From positions 32,207 through 96,206 of the forward strand of contig CAAGJW010000037.1 in the NCBI GenBank assembly GCA_900770215.1: a stretch of 64,000 nt of DNA, in the 5' to 3' direction. The position numbers were made by a program, and so were the translations under genes. The notes under the pieces were generated by a model, which made no database searches, had not been told where the DNA came from, and saw only the letters and a list, made by a program, of their open reading frames with translations. This DNA comes from Bacteroidales bacterium (GTDB taxonomy: Bacteria > Bacteroidota > Bacteroidia > Bacteroidales > Muribaculaceae). Below are positions 7,696-15,366 of this stretch, piece by piece (position 1 is the first letter of the stretch; the number at the start of each line of letters is the position of its first letter).

Positions 7696-10269
7696 ATGAA
7701 AATAAGAACAATTTTGGCACTGGTGGCCATCATGGTGTCGCTCAACGCAATGAGCCAGGCTTTCACACTCACAGGTGTAGTCACCGACTCGATCACAGGC
7801 GACGAGCTGGGCTATGCCACAGTGGCCATCAAGGGCACCTCGCTGGGCACTACAACCGACGAGAAGGGAAACTTCTCGATCACTGTGCCGCACTACAACA
7901 GCCACTTGACCGTGACCTACATGGGTTACAAGCCCATCGACTGCGAGATCACCAGCGCCACCCCACGCCACCTGCGGCTAGCCTTGGCGCCAAGCGAATA
8001 CACGCTCAAGGAGGTCGTGGTCAAGAAGCACCACGAGAAATACAGCAAGAAAAACAATCCGGCAGTAGAGCTGATAAAAAACATGATAGCCCATCGCGAT
8101 GCCGGCGACCCGCGCAACCACGACTACCTGTCCTACAACCACTATGAGCGCATCGTGGTGGCCCGCAACGACTACGAGCCCAAGAAGAAGAAAGACAAGA
8201 AAAAGAGCCGCATGGACTTTCTGGCCGAATATGTCGACACGCTGGAATCGGGTGCTACCATACTCCCTATCTCGGAGAAGCGCAAACTCGAAACGGTGTA
8301 CTACCGCAAGGCCCCCCACAGCGAGAAAAACGTGGTGCGCGCGCAGTCTTCCGATGGCGTGGAGGAAGGCGTGCTCAACCAGAAGGGCGTAGAAGATTTC
8401 CTCAACGAGGTGTTTAAGCCCGTCAATATTTTTCAAAACGATGTGCCGCTCATGTTGCAGCGCTTCCCCAGCCCGCTCTCGACCATTGGCCCCAATTACT
8501 ACAAGTATTACTTGCTCGACACCGTGGTCGTAGCCCACAAGAAATGTGTAGAACTGGGCTTTGCGCCGTTCAACTCTGAGACGTTTGCTTTCACCGGGCG
8601 ACTCTATGTCGTGCTCGACTCCACCTATTTCATACAGAAGGCCACCTTCACCGTGCCCTACAAGATCAACCTCAACTTTGTGTCGCGACTCCACATCGAC
8701 CAGGAGTATGATCTCGCCCCCGACGGCACACGGCTGATACGCAAAAACGACATCAATGTAGTATTCAACCTGTTCAAGAAGAAAAATCCCCAGGGCGGCA
8801 TGTATGCCCGCTGTCTCAACTACTACGACCAGTACAGCTTCGACCGCCCCGACTCAGCCCACTACGCCGTGTTTCACCACAGCGCGCCGGTGATAGAGCT
8901 CAACGGCTTCAACAAGCGCCCGGCAGCCTACTGGACGGCCAACATACCCGCCCCAGTGCGCGACAAGAACCCCGACCGCATGAGCCAGTTTATGGACAAG
9001 CTCAACGCGGTGCCGCTCTATGCCTTTCTCAAGCGCCTCACCGCCGCTATTGTGACAGGCTACCTCCCCACCTCGACCAACCCCAAGAAGAGCTATTTCG
9101 ACATCGGGCCACTCAACTCGGTGGTCAACTTCAACACCATCGAGGGCATGCGCTACCGCCTGGGAGGCACAAGCACCGTCAACTTGAGCGACCGCTTCTT
9201 CTTTGCCGGCTATGCCGCCTACGGCACCAAAGACGGCAAGTGGAAATATGACGGCCTTGTGGAGTATTCCTTCAACCCGCGCAAGGCATTGCGCACCGAG
9301 TTCCCGGTGCACTCGCTGCGCTTCGAGTACATGTACGACATCAACAAGCTGGGGCAGCAATACCTGTACACCAGCAAAGACAACATCATGCTGGCCATAC
9401 GCCGCAAGAAGGACACCCGGGCCACCTATCTGCGCCAGATGGAACTCACCTACACCCGCGAGCACTACAGCGGCTTCAAGTATGCCCTGGTGGCCCGCCA
9501 CTTCCGCGAGTATGCCACTAAGTACTGCCAGTTCAACCGCTATGAGAGCGACGGCACGTTACTGCCCAAGCGATACTACGACATGAGCCAGGTAGAGCTC
9601 AAGCTGCGCTATGCTCCCAAGGAGAAATTCTACCAGATGCACACCGAGCGCATCTCGATCACACAAGACGCCTGGGTATTCAGCCTCTCTCACGTGATGT
9701 CGTTCAAGCACGTCATGGGCTCGTCCTACAACCTGCAGCACACCGAGGCCGGCGTGACCAAGCGGCTGTGGTTCTCGGCCTTCGGCTACATGGATGTGAT
9801 ATTGAAAGCCGGCAAGGTGTGGTCGAAGGTGCCCTACCCGCTGCTCATCATCCCCAACGCCAACCTCACCTACACGATACAGCCCGAGTCCTACACCAAC
9901 ATGAACGCCATGGAGTTTCTCAACGACGAGTATGTGTCGTGGGACATCACCTACTACATGAACGGCAACCTGCTCAACCGCATCCCGCTCATCAAGAAGC
10001 TCAAGTGGCGCGAGGTGTTCTGCTTCCGCGGTCTCAAGGGATACCTCACCCACAAAAACGACCCGCGCTATGCCGGCGACACCGAGGGGCTCTATGAGCT
10101 GCCCGGCGGTTGCTACCGCATGGGCAAGGCCCCCTACATGGAAGCCAGCGCAGGCATCGAGAACATCTTCAAGTTTTTGCGCATCGACTACGTGTGGCGT
10201 CTCAACTACCGCCACCATGCCGGCATTCAGAAGCGCGGCGTGCGCATGACGTTCCACTTCACCTTCTGA
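7696..10269 (+). CDS. DUF5686 family outer-membrane protein with carboxypeptidase-regulatory-like domain
   Basis: The 857-residue product has a signal peptide (MKIRTILALVAIMVSLNAMSQA) and then a CarboxypepD_reg-like Ig-fold domain at about 24-100 (GVVTDSITGDELGYATVAIKG). The remainder is rich in alternating aromatic and polar residues and ends in an aromatic residue (MTFHFTF), as expected for an outer-membrane beta-barrel. This layout defines the DUF5686 family, which is widespread in Bacteroidetes and whose function is not established. A related plug-type N-terminal domain occurs in SusC-like receptors, but the barrel here is shorter and no TonB-dependent receptor plug is visible. The AraC regulator starts 57 bases downstream without an obvious promoter, so the two may be co-transcribed. 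Confidence 0.82.
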   Translation: MKIRTILALVAIMVSLNAMSQAFTLTGVVTDSITGDELGYATVAIKGTSLGTTTDEKGNFSITVPHYNSHLTVTYMGYKPIDCEITSATPRHLRLALAPSEYTLKEVVVKKHHEKYSKKNNPAVELIKNMIAHRDAGDPRNHDYLSYNHYERIVVARNDYEPKKKKDKKKSRMDFLAEYVDTLESGATILPISEKRKLETVYYRKAPHSEKNVVRAQSSDGVEEGVLNQKGVEDFLNEVFKPVNIFQNDVPLMLQRFPSPLSTIGPNYYKYYLLDTVVVAHKKCVELGFAPFNSETFAFTGRLYVVLDSTYFIQKATFTVPYKINLNFVSRLHIDQEYDLAPDGTRLIRKNDINVVFNLFKKKNPQGGMYARCLNYYDQYSFDRPDSAHYAVFHHSAPVIELNGFNKRPAAYWTANIPAPVRDKNPDRMSQFMDKLNAVPLYAFLKRLTAAIVTGYLPTSTNPKKSYFDIGPLNSVVNFNTIEGMRYRLGGTSTVNLSDRFFFAGYAAYGTKDGKWKYDGLVEYSFNPRKALRTEFPVHSLRFEYMYDINKLGQQYLYTSKDNIMLAIRRKKDTRATYLRQMELTYTREHYSGFKYALVARHFREYATKYCQFNRYESDGTLLPKRYYDMSQVELKLRYAPKEKFYQMHTERISITQDAWVFSLSHVMSFKHVMGSSYNLQHTEAGVTKRLWFSAFGYMDVILKAGKVWSKVPYPLLIIPNANLTYTIQPESYTNMNAMEFLNDEYVSWDITYYMNGNLLNRIPLIKKLKWREVFCFRGLKGYLTHKNDPRYAGDTEGLYELPGGCYRMGKAPYMEASAGIENIFKFLRIDYVWRLNYRHHAGIQKRGVRMTFHFTF

Positions 10270-10326
10270 CGCCCGAAGGGCTTCACATCTTCAAGCAAAT
10301 AATGTAGATAAAAAAAACGAAAAGAC

Positions 10327-11295
10327 ATGGCACACGACACACAACTGGAAGAAGTCACATTTGACTCGCTGCAAGGCAGCACGCAGAATTTTTTGTACTC
10401 CGACAAGGACATAGCATTTATCGTCGACCCTGGCAACTTCCCGCAATATTTGGGAGTGCACCTGACAATGTATGCCATCTTCACCTGCATAAAAGGGAAG
10501 GTCACACTCAACTACAACAACATGCCACAGACGGTGACAGCCAACGAGATGTTTGTGTGCGTGCCCAACTCGATTGTGACCGACCTCATGCTGTCGACCG
10601 ACAACACGATGCACATCATCCTGCTCTCGCAACGGGCACTACAAGGGTTGCTGCGCAACGAGATCTCGATATGGAACCACGCGCTCTATGTCGACAAGAA
10701 GCAAAAATTCAAAGTGCCCGAGAAAATCATGGCGCAGCTGGCACTGTATGAAGACCTGTGCCGGTCGAAGCTGGAGACCATCGAGCAACCCTATGGCAAG
10801 CTCTCGATCACGGCTGTGTTTCAAGGCCTGCTCTACGACCTGTGCGGCGTGCTCGAACACAACCGGCAGGGAAACGACACGCTTGCAATCAACTACATGA
10901 TCGACACCACCAAGCCCCAGGAAGTCATCTTCCGCCAGTTTATCAGCAACTTGCAGAACGAGAAAATGAAGCGCCGCCCCGTGTCGTACTATGCTGGCCA
11001 GCTGTGCATCTCAAGCAAATACTTGAGCACCATCGTCAAGCATGCCAGCAACCGCACGGTGATGGACTGGATACACGAGTATGTGAACGCCGACATACGC
11101 TACTATCTCTACAACTCGTCGATGTCGATAAAGGAGATATGCCACAGGCTCAACTTCACCAACCTGTCATTTTTCGGCAAATATGTAAAAAACCAATTTG
11201 GCTGCTCGCCACGCAAGCTTCGGGCCCAGGTCATGGGCCTCAACCAAACGACCGAGCCCATTCAGGCAAAGTCCTCTACTGGCAAGCTGCCGTAA
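10327..11295 (+). CDS. AraC family transcriptional regulator
   Basis: A 322-residue protein with a cupin-like N-terminal half (about 25-170; sensing domain, ligand unknown) and a C-terminal AraC double helix-turn-helix at about 215-310. The second recognition region contains SIKEICHRLNFTNLSFFGKY followed by the family-typical FGCSPRKLR. There is no signal peptide, so it is cytoplasmic. It lies directly behind the DUF5686 gene and converges with the GNAT gene. Targets cannot be read from sequence; the neighbouring gene or a distant locus are both possible. Confidence 0.88.
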   Translation: MAHDTQLEEVTFDSLQGSTQNFLYSDKDIAFIVDPGNFPQYLGVHLTMYAIFTCIKGKVTLNYNNMPQTVTANEMFVCVPNSIVTDLMLSTDNTMHIILLSQRALQGLLRNEISIWNHALYVDKKQKFKVPEKIMAQLALYEDLCRSKLETIEQPYGKLSITAVFQGLLYDLCGVLEHNRQGNDTLAINYMIDTTKPQEVIFRQFISNLQNEKMKRRPVSYYAGQLCISSKYLSTIVKHASNRTVMDWIHEYVNADIRYYLYNSSMSIKEICHRLNFTNLSFFGKYVKNQFGCSPRKLRAQVMGLNQTTEPIQAKSSTGKLP

Positions 11296-11320
11296 GGATC
11301 CTGGCTCATAGCAAGGCAGC

Positions 11321-11872
11321 TCAGTGAGGACGTGAGGACGCCCCATGCCCGTACACCACACGCTTGATCTCGCGCGCCGCCGCCTCGACCGCCGTGGCCG
11401 TGTCGAAGCCACTGGTCATGAGGCGCAGGGGCAAGGCTTGCCGCGAGGGCGAGTAGGACGGCTGCACATAGTCTACATCCTCCCACAGCACAAAGCGGTG
11501 ACGCTTGTAAAAGGCGATACGGCGGCAGGCAAGCTCACAGGTCGGGAGTTCCACCTCAAGAATGAGCGGCTTCACAGCCTGGGCGACAAAGTGATCGAGC
11601 ACCTGGCTGCCGATGCCTTGGTTGCGCACCGAGCTGTCGACGGCAAAGTGCTCCATGTAGCAGAAGCTCTCAAAATCCCAAGTGCTGATGAAACCTATCA
11701 CATTGTTACCATCGAGAGCCCCATGCAGGGCAAAGCGGGGGTTTTCACGTGCAATTCTTTCAAAATCAAGCATATCTCGACGCTCATCGACGGGGAAACT
11801 ATCGACCAATAATTGTTCAATTTTCTTAAATTGAGAAGAATTTGGCGAAATATTGTTATAATTTAATAGCAT
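11321..11872 (-). CDS. GNAT family N-acetyltransferase
   Basis: The 183-residue protein carries the GNAT acetyl-CoA fold: the beta4 strand YMEHFAVDSSVRNQGIGSQV includes the R/Q-x-x-G-x-G/A pyrophosphate loop (RNQGIGS), followed by LILEVELPT and the FYKRHRF motif typical of the last strand. I chose the ATG at 11872 (MLLNYNN) because the longer frame up to 11935 begins with residues unlike the family and would overlap the promoter region of the divergent Lrp gene. Substrate unknown. It converges with the AraC gene, leaving 25 bases between the stop codons. Confidence 0.82.
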   Translation of the reverse strand: MLLNYNNISPNSSQFKKIEQLLVDSFPVDERRDMLDFERIARENPRFALHGALDGNNVIGFISTWDFESFCYMEHFAVDSSVRNQGIGSQVLDHFVAQAVKPLILEVELPTCELACRRIAFYKRHRFVLWEDVDYVQPSYSPSRQALPLRLMTSGFDTATAVEAAAREIKRVVYGHGASSRPH

Positions 11873-11887
11873 ATGAGATTTTTTTCT

Positions 11888-11895
11888 TACATTTG
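11888..11895 (+). promoter_or_regulatory. -7 box upstream of the Lrp/AsnC gene
   Basis: TACATTTG fits TAnnTTTG and would give a 5' leader of roughly 90 bases containing the palindrome at 11942-11958. No -33 element at the expected distance was seen. Confidence 0.4.
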
Positions 11896-11941
11896 CAAAA
11901 TAATTGATAATTGAATGAAGTAACCAACTTAACAATTTGAG

Positions 11942-11958
11942 AATTTAGCGACTAAATT
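11942..11958. promoter_or_regulatory. Candidate Lrp/AsnC operator (autoregulation site)
   Basis: AATTTAG-CGA-CTAAATT is a perfect 7-bp inverted repeat with a 3-base centre, located 31 bases before the start codon of an Lrp/AsnC gene. Lrp-family proteins commonly bind AT-rich imperfect palindromes of about 15 bp in front of their own genes; the assignment is inference. Confidence 0.5.
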
Positions 11959-11989
11959 AATAAATTAACGACATATAACAAAACACATT

Positions 11990-12460
11990 ATGGCAAATTC
12001 AAAATTAGACGCTCTTGATTATAAAATCTTGAAGATGCTGGCTGTGAATGCTCGCAAGCCGTATCTCGAGATTGCTCGCGCCTGCAACGTGAGTGGAGCT
12101 GCCATCCATCAACGCATCCAGAAGCTTTACAACCTGGGCGTGATAAGAGGCAGTATTTCACTCATCAACCCCTCATCGGTGGGCTATGACACGTGCGCCT
12201 ATGTGGGCATCTATCTCAACGACTCGTCGAAGTTTGACGAGGTTGTAGAGCACCTCAAGGAGATGCCCGAAGTGGTGGAATGCTACTTCACAACAGGAAA
12301 ATACGACATGTTTGTAAAGCTCTATGCCCACAACAACGATCACCTGCTGAGCTTGATTCACAACAAGTTTTTGCAGCTCGGGCTGGGACGCACCGAGACG
12401 CTCATCACATTTAAAGAAGTCTTCAAGCGCCAAATTCCTATTGACGAGGACGACGAATAG
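11990..12460 (+). CDS. Lrp/AsnC family transcriptional regulator
   Basis: A 156-residue protein with the two canonical parts: an N-terminal winged HTH (LDALDYKILKMLAVNARKP through SGAAIHQRIQKLYNLGVI, about 4-52) and a C-terminal RAM/AsnC ligand domain (about 68-145, with YVGIYLN, VVECYFTTGKYDMFVKLYA and the TLITFKEVF end). Members sense amino acids or related small molecules and form octameric or dimeric assemblies. Length is normal for the family. A palindromic site lies just upstream, which suggests autoregulation. Downstream is a strong terminator. Confidence 0.92.
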   Translation: MANSKLDALDYKILKMLAVNARKPYLEIARACNVSGAAIHQRIQKLYNLGVIRGSISLINPSSVGYDTCAYVGIYLNDSSKFDEVVEHLKEMPEVVECYFTTGKYDMFVKLYAHNNDHLLSLIHNKFLQLGLGRTETLITFKEVFKRQIPIDEDDE

Positions 12461-12495
12461 CGGCCCGCAAGCCGCTGGGCAACAACTCTACACAT

Positions 12496-12545
12496 GGAGT
12501 GAAACTCACAGCACGCGAGGGCGAGAGTTTCACTCCGTTGCTTTT
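12496..12545 (+). terminator. Terminator of the Lrp/AsnC gene
   Basis: A perfect 12-bp stem GGAGTGAAACTC/GAGTTTCACTCC (12496-12507 and 12525-12536) is followed by GTTGCTTTT. Its right arm overlaps the last codons of the convergent ABC gene. Confidence 0.75.
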
Positions 12546-13267
12546 AGGCCATGAGCCTGTGATGGTGGCACGGCATCGGTGCAGCGCGTGACCAGCATGT
12601 GATGGTGGCACGGGCACTCATGCAGCGTGTGATCGACAATGAAGTGACGGTTGGCCATGGCCGAAACCACACTCACGTCGTGGCTCACCATGATGATGGT
12701 GGCTTGGCGCGAGAGCTCGCCGATGAGCTGGTAGAGGCGTTGCTCGTAGTACTGGTCGAGATAGCTGAGCGGCTCATCGAGCACAAGCACATCGGGCCGC
12801 CCAATGATGGCACGTCCCAGCAAGGCACGCTGCAGCTGCCCGCCCGAGAGCTCGCCCAGCGTGTGCTTGTGCAGCTGCTGCAAGCCCAGCTGTGCCAGAG
12901 TATCGGCCACAAGGGCACTCTCGGCTGCCGAGAGCCGGTGCAGCGGCCTCATCTTGAGACCCGAGGCCACCACCTCCTCGACGGTGACGGGGAAGCGGCT
13001 GTCGATCATGTTCTTCTGGGGCAAATAGCCAAATCTCAAATGCTGCACCTGGCAATCGCCGTCGTAGTACACCACACGGCCGCTGCTGGGCGCCACAAGC
13101 CGCAGCATCATGCGCATCAAGGTGGTCTTGCCGCCGCCGTTGGGGCCAGTCACTATCACAAAGTCGCCACGATTCACAGTCACACTCACATGGCTCACCA
13201 CAGCGAGGCGGCCATAGTCCTTGCTCACATCCTGCAACTCGATAATCCTGGAAGTTGTTGCACTCAT
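12530..13267 (-). CDS. Metal (zinc/manganese-type) ABC transporter ATP-binding protein
   Basis: A 245-residue ABC ATPase with Walker A GPNGGGKTT (about residue 40), signature LSGGQLQRALLGRA (about 139), Walker B VLVLDEPLSYLD (about 159) and the switch histidine in MVSHDVS. Together with the upstream TroA/ZnuA-like binding protein this is the ZnuC-type cytoplasmic motor for zinc or manganese import. It is the second gene of a two-gene unit (48-base gap). No membrane permease gene follows; the next gene is the convergent Lrp regulator, so a permease must be supplied from elsewhere. Confidence 0.87.
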   Translation of the reverse strand: MSATTSRIIELQDVSKDYGRLAVVSHVSVTVNRGDFVIVTGPNGGGKTTLMRMMLRLVAPSSGRVVYYDGDCQVQHLRFGYLPQKNMIDSRFPVTVEEVVASGLKMRPLHRLSAAESALVADTLAQLGLQQLHKHTLGELSGGQLQRALLGRAIIGRPDVLVLDEPLSYLDQYYEQRLYQLIGELSRQATIIMVSHDVSVVSAMANRHFIVDHTLHECPCHHHMLVTRCTDAVPPSQAHGLKATE

Positions 13268-13315
13268 AAGGGAAATTTAAATGATAAGGGGGAAAAACAA
13301 CTCATTGCAGCACGC

Positions 13316-14191
13316 TCACCGGGCCGTTGCCGCCAGGGCACGGGCAATCCTGCTCATCTCGCCCGCCCAGTCGCCACTCATGGGATTGATCTCGACCGTC
13401 GTGCAGCCTATCTCCTTGTTGACAGCAGTGGCAGCACGGCTGTCGAACTGGCGCTGCACAAATATCACCCTTGCACCACTGTTGCGGGCAAGGTCGATGC
13501 GACGGGCAAGGTCGAGAGCCGAGGGCTCCTTGCCGTTGTCGAGAGACAACTGGTGCAGGCCGTAGTCGCGGGCAAAGTAGCTGAGCGTGGGGTGCCAGTC
13601 GATAAAGGTGGAGCCCTTCACGGGCGCAAGCTGTCGCGCAATGTGGCGGTCGAGCGTGTCGAGACTGGCGCTGAGCGCATTGTAATTTTTCACAAAATAC
13701 CGCTTGTGCTTGGGATAGAGCTTGATGAGGTCGAGCAGCATGTTGTGGGCAATCACCTTGGCATTTTTCACCGAGGTCCACACATGAGGGTCATACTCGC
13801 CATCGTCGGCGTCCTGCCCGCGCAACAGCCTGATGCCCGTGCTGGTGTCGAAAATGCTCAATTGCGGATTGTTGTTTCTCGCCTTGCCCACGATGGCCGA
13901 CTCATAGCCAATGTTGCCAATCGTGAAATAGGCCTGCGCCCGCTCAAGCTTCATCATGTCGGACGTCTTGGGCTCGTAGTTCTCGGGATTGCTCTGCTCC
14001 TCGAGCAGGCACAACACCTCGACCTTGCTGCCGGCAATCTTCTCCAGCAAGTACCGCTGTGGGACGATGCTCACCACCACCCGAGGCTTCTCGCCTTGCT
14101 GCAGGCGGCAGCCCGCAGCCATCACTGCCACAATGGCCACTATAGCCATCGATGCCAGTATAGGAACAATATAGTCGACTCGTCGTTTCAT
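13316..14191 (-). CDS. Zinc/manganese ABC transporter substrate-binding lipoprotein (ZnuA/TroA-like)
   Basis: A 291-residue protein starting with a hydrophobic segment and a lipobox-like cysteine (VMAAGCR), then a TroA-like cluster A-I binding protein (VVVSIVPQRYLLEKIAG). Of the usual metal ligands, His in YDPHVWTSV, His in DWHPTLSY and Asp in NPMSGDW are visible; the position of the first histidine reads SNPENYEP, without histidine. I recall comparable replacements in Bacteroidetes members, but cannot verify this. It probably captures Zn2+ or Mn2+ at the outer face of the inner membrane. First gene of an operon with the ATPase; promoter at 14212-14243. Confidence 0.86.
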   Translation of the reverse strand: MKRRVDYIVPILASMAIVAIVAVMAAGCRLQQGEKPRVVVSIVPQRYLLEKIAGSKVEVLCLLEEQSNPENYEPKTSDMMKLERAQAYFTIGNIGYESAIVGKARNNNPQLSIFDTSTGIRLLRGQDADDGEYDPHVWTSVKNAKVIAHNMLLDLIKLYPKHKRYFVKNYNALSASLDTLDRHIARQLAPVKGSTFIDWHPTLSYFARDYGLHQLSLDNGKEPSALDLARRIDLARNSGARVIFVQRQFDSRAATAVNKEIGCTTVEINPMSGDWAGEMSRIARALAATAR

Positions 14192-14211
14192 TGCTAACTT
14201 AGGATTTCATG

Positions 14212-14243
14212 CAAAGTTAATATTTCTTAACAAAATAAACAAA
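14212..14243 (-). promoter_or_regulatory. Promoter of the metal ABC operon
   Basis: On the - strand TTTG (14240-14243), 20 bases, then TAACTTTG (14212-14219): a full Bacteroidetes -33/-7 pair, 20 bases before the ATG. Confidence 0.65.
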
Positions 14244-14283
14244 TTTTTTACACAAAAATTCTCCTCCTCAAGAGATATTACAG

Positions 14284-14291
14284 TAATTTTG
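14284..14291 (+). promoter_or_regulatory. -7 box of the corA transcription unit
   Basis: TAATTTTG fits TAnnTTTG; the predicted transcript would start near 14298 and have a leader of about 145 bases that contains two short ORFs before corA. No clean -33 element seen. Confidence 0.5.
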
Positions 14292-14320
14292 CATGTAATA
14301 ATCAAAACGAAACACAGAAT

Positions 14321-14374
14321 ATGGACGATAGCGTACCGCTAGATAGTAAACAACCTGTTGATATAGAGGCATAA
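14321..14374 (+). CDS. Candidate leader peptide 1 upstream of corA (17 residues)
   Basis: ATG at 14321 opens a 17-codon frame, MDDSVPLDSKQPVDIEA, ending TAA. It is acidic with two prolines and lies within the predicted corA leader. By position it resembles regulatory leader peptides of magnesium transporter genes, but there is no independent proof that it is translated. Confidence 0.35.
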   Translation: MDDSVPLDSKQPVDIEA

Positions 14375-14383
14375 ACCCACACG

Positions 14384-14446
14384 ATGCATTGTGGCTTGTG
14401 CCTCGGCGATATTGACGCAAACATAGGAGGAGGCATAACACAATGA
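14384..14446 (+). CDS. Candidate leader peptide 2, overlapping the corA start (20 residues)
   Basis: ATG at 14384 opens MHCGLCLGDIDANIGGGITQ, whose TGA stop (14444-14446) overlaps the corA ATG as ATGA. A GGAGGAGG purine run at 14426-14433 sits inside it and is the likely corA ribosome-binding site. The stop/start overlap would allow translational coupling. Not a recognised family. Confidence 0.35.
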   Translation: MHCGLCLGDIDANIGGGITQ

Positions 14447-15366
14447 CAGAATTCTTACTATTTGGAAAGAATTTCACAAAATGCGACCAGTGGAAACCTG
14501 GCTGCTGGGTGAACATTTCCTGCCCTGACCAGGGCGAGCTCGATTACTTGCGCAATCTCGACGTGCCCGAGTCGTTTATCACCGATATCAGCGATGCCGA
14601 TGAGCGACCGCGTACCGAAATCGACGGCGACTGGCTGCTCACCGTGCTGCGAGTGCCCCGGCAGACGAGCGATGACGACATCCCGTTCAACACCATCCCC
14701 GTGGGCGTGATCACCAATGGCGACCTGGTGATTGTGCTGTGCTACTACAAGAACATCGTGGTCAACGACTTCATCAAGTACAACAGCGCCAAGAACATCG
14801 AGATACCCAACAAGTTGGTACTCATCATGCGCCTCATCCTGTCGTCGGCGGTATGGTTCCTTAAATACTTGAAAATCATAAACATCGACATCAACAATGC
14901 CGAGGACGGTCTCGAGCAGAGCATGCACAACGAGGACCTGCTGCGACTGCGCAACCTGCAGAAGAGCCTGGTATACTTCAACACCTCGATAAGGGGCAAC
15001 ATGACCCTGCTGGTGCGACTGCGCACGCTGTTTCAGAACTCGGGCCTCATCGACAAGGACATGATCGAAGATGTCGACATCGAGCTGCAGCAGGCACTCA
15101 ACACCGTGAAGGTGTACAGCGACATCCTGAGCGGCACCATGGATGCGTTTGCCTCGATCATCTCCAACAACTTGAACGTGATCATGAAACGCATGACCAG
15201 CACCTCGATCATACTGATGCTGCCCACATTCATTGCCTCGCTCTACGGCATGAACGTGGCCCTGCCCTTTGAGCACCGCGTGTGGGCCTTCACCTTCATC
15301 GCCGTGCTATGCGTCTTGTTCTCGGTGGGAGCATTCTTCCTGTTCCGCCACATCAAGTGGTTCTAA
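14443..15366 (+). CDS. corA: CorA family magnesium transporter
   Basis: A 307-residue protein with the soluble CorA N-terminal domain (about 1-235), a long helix, and two C-terminal transmembrane segments. The family signature GMN is present (YGMNVALPFE, about residue 269) between the two membrane helices, and the protein ends with the basic FRHIKWF. CorA proteins form pentameric Mg2+ (also Co2+/Ni2+) channels in the inner membrane. The start is supported by the purine-rich GGAGGAGG site a few bases upstream. The leader contains two short ORFs. The stop codon overlaps that of the convergent methyltransferase by four bases. Confidence 0.92.
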   Translation: MTEFLLFGKNFTKCDQWKPGCWVNISCPDQGELDYLRNLDVPESFITDISDADERPRTEIDGDWLLTVLRVPRQTSDDDIPFNTIPVGVITNGDLVIVLCYYKNIVVNDFIKYNSAKNIEIPNKLVLIMRLILSSAVWFLKYLKIINIDINNAEDGLEQSMHNEDLLRLRNLQKSLVYFNTSIRGNMTLLVRLRTLFQNSGLIDKDMIEDVDIELQQALNTVKVYSDILSGTMDAFASIISNNLNVIMKRMTSTSIILMLPTFIASLYGMNVALPFEHRVWAFTFIAVLCVLFSVGAFFLFRHIKWF

